Shown in pieces: positions 57,267-64,000 of a DNA stretch of 64,000 nucleotides; the stretch's first letter is position 1; every line of letters begins with the position of its first letter. A program made the translations under genes and the position numbers. A model generated the notes under the pieces. It searched no databases. It was not told where the DNA came from and saw nothing but the letters and a program-made list of their open reading frames with translations. Origin of the DNA: Adiantum capillus-veneris (lineage: Eukaryota > Streptophyta > Polypodiopsida > Polypodiales > Pteridaceae); NCBI GenBank assembly GCA_014529385.2, contig CM043943.1:105666855-105730854 (forward strand). Reading direction: 5' to 3'.

Positions 57267-57665
57267 GGGAAAATTACCAAAATACCCTTGTATTGTTTTT
57301 GGTTGGATTGTACAAGATTTTCTAATCTTTATTCCTTTTTGACAATTAAGATCCGATTTTGAGTGCTTAGCATGTAATTTGTCACAAATTACCTCGCAAA
57401 GAGGGCAATTATGTCTAAAAATAATGAAGAAATTCATCTGCAAAGCTTACGTAACAAACCCGAATTCTAGTTTTAACATCATATATTGATAGACAATCAG
57501 TCTTCTTATGAAAAGCTACAAATTTTTTCTTTTTTCAAGAAATTTAATCTCACGACCAAGGGTATTTTGGAAAAAATCGAGGTATTTGTGACAAAATATT
57601 GAGGGTGTTCAGGGGATTTTTGACGGAATTTCCACATCTGAGAGGGGTATTTTGGTAATTTTCTC
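57267..57665. mobile_element. Mutator-type MITE, older copy
   Basis: Terminal inverted repeats GGGAAAATTACCAAAATACC and its complement ending at 57,665. The flanking 9-mers, TATTATTTT and TATTTATTT, are similar but not identical, consistent with a decayed 9 bp duplication. The interior matches the reverse complement of the MITE at 57,740-58,125. No ORF. Confidence 0.75.
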
Positions 57666-57739
57666 TATTTATTTTTCCCTAAAGCCAATGAAAAAGTCTT
57701 TCCCTCCTGCAGGCCAAAAAGGGAACCAGATAGAAACTA

Positions 57740-58125
57740 GGGAAAATTACCAAAATACCCCTCTAATTTGTGGAAATTCCCAAAATACCCTTCAAATTTC
57801 AAAAATTCCCAATATACCTTTCATAAGAAGATTGATTGTCTATGAATACAAGATACTAAAACTAGAATTTGAGCTGGTTATGTAGGCTTTGGAGATTAAT
57901 TGCTTCATTATTTTTAGACATAATTGTCTTTTTTTGGGAGGTAATTTATGACAAATTACATGCTAAGCACTAAAAAATGGATATACATTGTCAAAAAAGA
58001 ATAAAGATTAGGAAATCATGAACAATCCAGCTAAAATAGATACAAGGGTACTTTGGGAATTTTTGAAATTTGAGGGGTATTTTGGGAATTTCCACAAATT
58101 AGAGGGGTATTTTGGTAATTTTCCC
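57740..58125. mobile_element. Mutator-type MITE, 386 bp, perfect 9 bp TSD
   Basis: Terminal inverted repeats of about 75 bp begin GGGAAAATTACCAAAATACC. It is flanked by TAGAAACTA at 57,731-57,739 and at 58,126-58,134. The 9 bp duplication is the mark of Mutator-like transposases acting in trans; the element encodes nothing itself. Confidence 0.9.
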
Positions 58126-58230
58126 TAGAAACTACGACTTAACAGCTGCCTGAAGTTGATGCCGCCAAGCGTATTCATTTTCCAGACCAAAAAAATACGT
58201 GAACTCGGAAGGTACCTCATTTTTTAGTAC

Positions 58231-58550
58231 ATGGCTATGGCTATGGCGCAGGAGGAGGATCTTCGTATTTTCTTCCAAGCAGTGGACACAGACAACTCCG
58301 GCTCCATCAACGAGACTGAGCTCCAGGTAAGCCCTCCCTATCGACAAGCCAAAATTCCGTAAACTCCATTTCCTCATAGTTTATTTTTTTCTTTCAGGAA
58401 GCGCTTTCTGCTGGCAATTTGCGCTTCAACAGATCTGTCATCGCTCAGATGATCAAGTAAAGATTGTTTTTCCCACTTTTCATATGTGCACATGATTAGT
58501 TTGTGTATAAATACATTCATATATTTTGCATGTGATGGTATGCCTGTGCA

Positions 58551-58603
<53 letters not shown>

Positions 58604-58729
58604 CTGTGACATTTGGGCTTGCCAGCATTTACGGGATAACTCGTAGTTTACTTGGTCCCTTCACTAGTTGTTTTCATTATTTACGCAGGATGTATGATCG
58701 AGATCAGAGTGGATCAATGTCCTATGAAG
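58231..58729 (+). pseudogene. 5' exons of an EF-hand (penta-EF-hand-like) calcium-binding gene; later exons not found
   Basis: Three exons: 58,231-58,326, 58,398-58,456 and 58,689-58,729, with GT-AG introns and matching phases. They give 65 codons beginning MAMAMAQEEDLRIFFQAVDT. EF-hand 1 has a canonical loop DTDNSGSINETE (residues 19-30). EF-hand 2 starts DRDQSGSMSYE and is cut at the exon 3 donor. The arrangement (short head, LQEALSAGNLRFN between the hands) resembles plant PDCD6/peflin-type penta-EF-hand proteins (inference). The rest of such a gene, about 100 residues, is not visible before element C, so the gene is either truncated or has a very long intron. Intron 2 contains a (CA)n run (58,561-58,601). 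Confidence 0.7.
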
Positions 58730-58814
58730 GTACTTTTGTAAATTCTCCTAGATTTCATGCAAGATATGTTTTCAAAAAAAAAAAAAGCAGAGATTAAATT
58801 CTGGTTGTGTGGAC

Positions 58815-58998
58815 TTCAAGGAAGATGCTAGTGGTAATGCTAGATGTAAGTGTAGGAGCCAATGTTAGGACAAGATACTTCTGATCATTAGTGTGGGTAA
58901 TGGTAGTTCAAGGAAGATGCTAATGTTAATGCTAGGTGTAAGTGTAGAAGCCAATGTTAGGACAAGATACTTCTGATCATTAGTGTGGGTAATGGTAG
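58815..58998. repeat. 92 bp tandem duplication
   Basis: TTCAAGGAAGATGCTA begins at 58,815 and again at 58,907. The two units differ at only a few bases. It lies downstream of EF-hand exon 3. Confidence 0.9.
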
Positions 58999-59258
58999 TT
59001 TAGCCTGACATTGGCACAAGTTTGTGGAAAGCACTCTATTAGCAGAGGAGAATATGAACATGTGGCATAGGGTGGGCATCCTTGCTCAACACTTATACTG
59101 CTAGAAAGCTTCTCACCCAGACATTGGACGCACTTCACCACCCTCTCATTTCGAGGGAATCGAGGCAGTAATATTCCAAATCATCTTTGATGATACTTGT
59201 GGACTGAGGAGTCTCATCTTTGATGGTAGTGGATGTCTTTGGAGTCTTATCTCTCAAA

Positions 59259-59261
<3 letters not shown>

Positions 59262-59331
<70 letters not shown>
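59262..59331. repeat. (GA)n microsatellite, about 35 units
   Basis: One of the longest pure GA runs in the window. Confidence 0.95.
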
Positions 59332-59337
<6 letters not shown>

Positions 59338-60366
59338 GGTATGGTATGGTATGATATATTAACGTCTACAAAAGGCTAAAATGACCTATGAGACCAACAA
59401 GTTACAAACTGGTGAATTAAATACAAAGTCTGTGTGGTGAAAGAAAGACTAACATCCTAAACAAAATGTTGCAGTGAAAGTGAAAGTGGGGGAAAGACTA
59501 GAGACTCTCTTCATCCTGTCAATGGCTTTCCTTACCATCTTGGCTATAAAGAAGACATGCATGTAAGCATGGCTCTGGTGGATCCGATAGAGGTGGCTGC
59601 CCCAACACTGTATATAAAGATGTTGCGTATCAGCTCCACACCTCCGAAGAAGTAATAGCTAGAGCGGGAGAGGATTTATGAAGAAGTCGCCAAGCCTCAA
59701 CCGAATCTTGACTCAAAAATAGCTGGTATGTTGCAACCTTGTGACGTGGCATGCCCGGACACACTGGCAGCAGGGCACAGTCCCGTAAAAATGCGGCGGC
59801 AGGCTGATGTGGTAGTACCGTACGGAGCCCCACTTTTCACGCTGACTGTTGTACGGAAGATCCCGCTTTTTTGCACTGACTTGCTGACGTGGCAGAGCGT
59901 ACGGATTTCCGCTTTTTTTAAGCCGCTGTACGAAATTTGCGTTGGCTGAGTTTTTTGGGACAGCTTTTGGAACTTGATGCTTTAATTTTGGAAGCTTTTG
60001 ATTACTGCTTTTGGGGCATCCCTTGTAACCAATAAAAAGTGGGCAAGGCCTCTGTAACAGACTTGGACACTCCAAGTCAAGAATCAATCGTGACAGCACG
60101 AAATAACCACTTCAAAACAATTCATAGATCACAATAGATTTGCACTGGCCCGACGGAGTTCTGTGCCTAGAGATATTGGCCCCAAAGACTGGCGCCCCTT
60201 TCGGTATTTCTTTTTGTATTAATCAATTCAAAGTACAAGAGAGTGGGTCGGGTTTCACTCTCAGACTCTGCGTCCAGATGCTCTGAGAAGTGAGGCCCTC
60301 ACCACTAATTTAAAGGTTACAAGGGATGCCCAAAAGCAGAGCCCCAAAAGCTTGAAAGCAAAAGCA

Positions 60367-60370
<4 letters not shown>
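59332..60370. other. Noncoding DNA with LTR-like fragments in inverted orientation
   Basis: GCTTTTGGGGCATCCCTTGT at about 60,009-60,030 is matched in reverse complement at about 60,313-60,345, so pieces of one LTR family lie head to head. No gene is supported here. A 128-codon minus-strand frame (59,713-60,099) has no domain. Confidence 0.5.

Positions 60371-60428
<58 letters not shown>
60371..60428. repeat. (CT)n microsatellite, about 29 units
   Basis: A pure CT run, probably inside the 3' LTR of element C. Confidence 0.95.
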
Positions 60429-60432
<4 letters not shown>

Positions 60433-61214
60433 ATGAGAGTTAAAATAAAGCAATTCAACTCTTTCTCTCATCCAAAATCCTTGCGTAGCAAAAAGCTAGG
60501 ATTTGCGTCGCTCATTTATATTTATTAAAAAGAAAAAAAACCGCGATTTCCGGAAATTAGGGTTTTTGGCAGAAATTAGGGTTTTTGCTGTCCGTAGCCA
60601 CGTCATCACTTTGTGACATACCCCCCTCTTGAACGCATTGTAATCGACCGCGATTACGCCTGCAAAACCGACAAAAGCCATAAACCGTCTTAGCAGACAC
60701 CGACTGTTAGTACCTACGTACCAGGAACACACATCTAGCACATGTACAAAATCGATAGTCACATCACACGACATCACGGGACATCACAGGACATCACGTG
60801 CCATTCGACATTCATTCGGATCTTAGACCATGATTTATCGGCAATGTAGCTAGCAATCATATCTAGGTCCAATCGCGACCTCATCGATGTCCGATTGACT
60901 AACCCCTATTGCAACCATGTCTATTCGAGATTAATCAGACCAAAATGCTGCAGTCATTTTGGCTATCAATTCTTGCACCCAAAAGAAGTCAAGAACAAAT
61001 CAGTATCATTATCATGAATTCCATTTCATAAAGTCATCCAGCAGAATACTGTCAGCTCTCAGTATTCCTGAAGCTCAAAGAAACATCAGTGACTTTAGTA
61101 TCAAAATCAAGGCATCTGTTGACAAAGGAGCGGAGTAACTCCCCTCTTGTGCATCCCACTGGACGAGATCTTCGGCCAAGCTGAATTTCTGGGTTCCGTT
61201 TGGAGTAGACTATG

Positions 61215-62500
61215 CTAAATCAAAACATCGAGGTAAAGTTTCACAATCCGAGGAGTATCTGCTAGGTCCTCCTCCTCCATCCACTTCGCATCAAATGCAG
61301 GAAAGTTCTTGAACTTAACCAAGAACCGCCTTCGGACTTTACCTTTCTTCGTATCCGTATGTGCCAAAATCTGTTCAGGAACAAGGGTCTCCTCGTTTTC
61401 TTCCACTGCGGATTGCTCATCAGGCTCCCCATCATCAGGCACATCACCCTTAACAGGTTTCAAGAGACTCACATGGAATGAATTGTGAATCCTCCAAGTA
61501 TCTGGCAGTTTCAATCGGAAGGAGATATCATTTATCTTTTCAGTAATTTGGAAAGGTCCGTAGTATCGCATACTAAGCTTTGGAAAAAGCCTCTCCTTTC
61601 CCTTTTTCTTTCTTAGGCGTGCCTTCTCAAAACGTAAGAGCACCCAATCATCCTCCTTCAGTTTCAAGTCGCGACGATGGCAATCCGCTGCCTTTTTCTA
61701 TCGTTCTTGAGACTTCTGAAAAGTCTCACGAACCTTGGCAAAAGCCGTATCCAAATCTCGCGAATATTCATCCGCTTCAAATATCTAATCTTTCGTGCTC
61801 AGGAAGGATGGAACCTTTGCAGCACTTTCAACAATCTCAAATGGCGTCTTACCCGTCGAAGAGTGTATCGTGTTATTGTAGGCAAATTCCACCAAAGGTA
61901 AGTTCTTTTCCCATTGAGTCTTCTGATCCGAGATAGAAGACTTCAATAAATCTAAAACCATTGAATTGGCAATCTTAGATTGCTCGTCAGTCTACAAGTG
62001 GAACGATGACGAGAACTACAACTGCATGCCAATGTTCTCCCAAATTGCCTTCCAAAACAAACTCATAAATCTGGGGTCTCTGTCGGATCGGAGACAATCG
62101 GCTCAGACATGCCATGTAATCGGAAAATCATCGTGATCATTCCGTGTTCTCGAGAGATCAAAAATGAAATCCATTTCAATATTTTCCCAGGGGCGGGTGG
62201 GTATGGGCAAAGGCTGTAACAATTCCTGTGCCTTATGCCTGTCAAACTTGACCTTCTGGCATACTGCGCATAAACTCTTCCACATCCTTTTTGAGTCTCG
62301 GCCAAAAGAAGTATCTCTCTACCCCTTCATGGTGGTAGCAATGCCGCGGTGACCCGTAAAAGATGGACAGTGGCATTCAGTCATAACCTTTTCCCGCAAC
62401 GGCTGTGTAACGCACAACATAGTCTTTCTCATCAAGTAGCCTTCGTGAAGGGAGTATCCAGCTACTATCTCCCCATCCCGTATCCGTGTGAAAATATCTG
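61215..62500 (-). pseudogene. Element C integrase and chromodomain (broken)
   Basis: The zinc region has HCPSFTGHRGIATTMKG (near 62,330) and VCQKVKFDRHK (near 62,250) in another frame. The core begins MDFIFDLSRT, then jumps to a DFPITWHV-like piece, meaning that about 20 residues of the core are missing. The C-terminal frame 61,667-61,215 has MRYYGPFQITEKI, HNSFHVSLLKPVKGD and a chromodomain ending FLVKFKNFPAFDAKWMEEED. The chromodomain is thought to guide insertion into chromatin. Confidence 0.8.
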
Positions 62501-62547
62501 CAAAATCTGTATTTGTGGCATACTGATCGACCATATCCTCGAAGCTC

Positions 62548-63800
62548 CTAATGATGTATTGCGGAAATAGCCAGAACCAACGGCTTCCTAGACAAAGCAT
62601 CTGCCACCACATTCTTCTGTCCCTGCACATGGACAATCTGGAAGTGAAACGATGACAAGATGTTCGCCCACCGCATCTGCTTTTCTGAAAGCTGCTTCTG
62701 TGGCAAGAAGTAGCGCAAACTCTGATGGTCTGTAAAGACAGTGAAATCCGCTCCGAGTAGGTAATGCCGCCACTGAGTAAGAGCATGGATAACCACCAAA
62801 AGCTCTTTCTCGTAAATCTGTGGTGTCATCTCCGGCCTAGAGAACAATCGGCTCTCGTAAGCCATGACATGGCCTTCTTGCATCAAGACCGCACCTAGAC
62901 TACGACCATAAGCATCACAATATACTTCAAATGACTTCTGCAAGTCCGGCAAAGTCAAATCTAGTCCTATAGTCAATTTCTCTTTCAATGTTTGAAAGGC
63001 AGTCACCTCTGTGGATCTCCACGAGAAAAAGACTTCTTTTTGTATCAAGATATGCAAAGGGGAATCTACCTCTGCAAACTTTCATATGAACCGCCTCTAG
63101 TACGAACACAGTCCCAAGAAGCTTTCAACTTCATGGATATTCTTCAAATCGGGCCAATCATAGATAGTGTCTATCTTGGCCGAATCCACTTGCACTCCTG
63201 CTGCTGAGACAAAGTGTCCCAAAAAGTCTCTGAAGCAGATGATCTCTGTGTTCTGCCTCATTCTTGGAGAAACAATGATATCATCAAAGAAAGTGCCAAC
63301 AAATAGCCTGTACTCTCGAAAAATCGTGTCCATCATCTGGTTAAATGTCACAGGAGCATTGGTTAAGCCAAAAGGCATCAACAAAAACTCAAATAACCCA
63401 AAAGTCGTCTGAAAGGCTGTCTTGTAGACGTCTCCCGGCGTGATTCGGATATGATGATATCCACTCTTCAAGTCAATCCTGCTAAAGCACGAGGATCCCT
63501 GTAACCTGTTGAGTATATCATCGATCCTAGGAATCGGAGATTTGTTCTTGATGGTGATTTTGTTGAGAGCGCTATTTTAATCGATGCACATTCTCCAAGA
63601 TCCGTCTTTCTTCAAATCCAACAACAGTGGAGAGCAATACGGTGAAGTACTATGCTGGACAAGACCTTTTCCAAGAGGTCTTTCACTGGGTTCATAATCT
63701 TTTCATTCTGTACTCGGCTCACACGGTAAGGTGGCCGGTTCGGTGGCATGCTTCCAGGTATCAGATCAATGGTATGATCTTCAGGCCCTCTAAAAAGCAA
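62548..63800 (-). pseudogene. Element C reverse transcriptase and RNase H (broken)
   Basis: EDHTIDLIPGSMPPNRPPYR (near 63,760) starts the RT linker. Frame 63,471-63,097 has SGYHHIRITPGDVYKTAFQT, LMPFGLTNAP and FFDDIIV. About 35 residues normally between FFDDII and the LGHFVS motif are missing, an internal deletion. RNase H 63,057-62,548 is otherwise well preserved (VYCDAYGRSLGAVLMQ, YEKELLVVIHAL, FTDHQSL, VADALSRKP). Confidence 0.85.
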
Positions 63801-64000
63801 TCGGCATGAGTGTGGAGAAAAATCTTGGCCTTCTTTTATTCAAGTCAAAACATATTTAACCTTTATCCATCGTTCAGGTCTCTCCCATAAGAATGAGTAA
63901 AGAAAACTGAAGTTCATCAAGTACAATCTCTGAGCCCTTCATTTGTCAAAGTCGCTTTCTCGGCCCGGTAGTCAACCACGGCGTAGTTCTTGTGGTACCA
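63801..64000 (-). pseudogene. Element C, start of pol at the window edge
   Basis: Degenerate continuation upstream of RT. No motif can be read in the last 200 bases; the element continues outside the window. Confidence 0.4.

Larger units (their letters stand above)
60619..64000 (-). mobile_element. Ty3/gypsy chromovirus (element C), internally deleted, runs off the right edge
   Basis: RT, RNase H, integrase and chromodomain follow in gypsy order on minus. A purine tract (CAAGAGGGGGGTA on minus, 60,619-60,631) precedes TGTCACAAAG at 60,618, the likely 3' LTR start; that LTR's other end is not clear. About 580 bp between the chromodomain stop and the purine tract is noncoding. Confidence 0.8.

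Noticed and set aside
60185-60200. TGGCGCCCC as a tRNA-Asp-type primer site on plus
   Set aside because: Only about eight bases fit, and no gag or pol follows in the plus direction.

Overview
This looks like nuclear DNA of a flowering plant; I cannot name the species. The evidence is one spliced gene of a plant-type Alba protein, a spliced plant-like EF-hand gene fragment, Ty1/copia and Ty3/gypsy retrotransposons with tRNA-iMet primer sites, Mutator-type MITEs, and many long (GA/CT)n microsatellites in noncoding DNA. There is no prokaryotic organisation. Most open frames are degenerate retrotransposon pieces or translations of microsatellites.

1-27,072: a very large inverted duplication. The sequence 1-7,209 reappears in reverse at 19,867-27,072 (position 1 pairs with 27,072; 7,209 pairs with 19,867), and the duplication runs off the left edge. 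Each arm carries, from outside in, a GC-rich non-autonomous LTR-type element, noncoding DNA with GA tracts, a tRNA-like pol III unit, and the 5' part of an Alba-family gene. The right arm continues into the complete eight-exon gene (minus strand, 19,084-21,067, 312 aa, Alba domain plus an RGG/RGY tail). The left copy is cut inside exon 5 at the junction and has one-base deletions in exons 1 and 2. The 12.7 kb spacer holds a decayed non-chromoviral Ty3/gypsy element (minus strand; one LTR at 15,905-16,542, 3' end cut at the junction) with an extra ORF region after integrase, plus the 3' flank of the Alba gene.

27,371-36,903: mostly noncoding, with several tandem repeats and microsatellites. 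It also holds a possible core promoter, a signal-peptide-like mini-ORF and one unassigned exon-like frame.

36,904-56,251: nested retrotransposons. An old chromovirus (element B, minus strand) was invaded by a young chromovirus (element A, 37,078-44,875, TSD TCTTT) and by a copia element (48,970-54,356, plus strand, TSD TCGCT). The copia element sits inside B's gag and ends in an extra truncated LTR. Element A has a roughly 450 bp near-perfect foldback in its leader.

56,252-64,000: two related Mutator-type MITEs in opposite orientation (one with a perfect 9 bp TSD), the first three exons of a penta-EF-hand-like calcium-binding gene with no later exons visible, another long GA tract, LTR fragments, and a third, internally deleted chromovirus (element C) running off the right edge.

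The only gene that looks intact is the Alba gene. The most unusual feature is the duplication that gives it an inverted, truncated partner. That could be a real structural variant able to make double-stranded RNA, or an assembly artefact.
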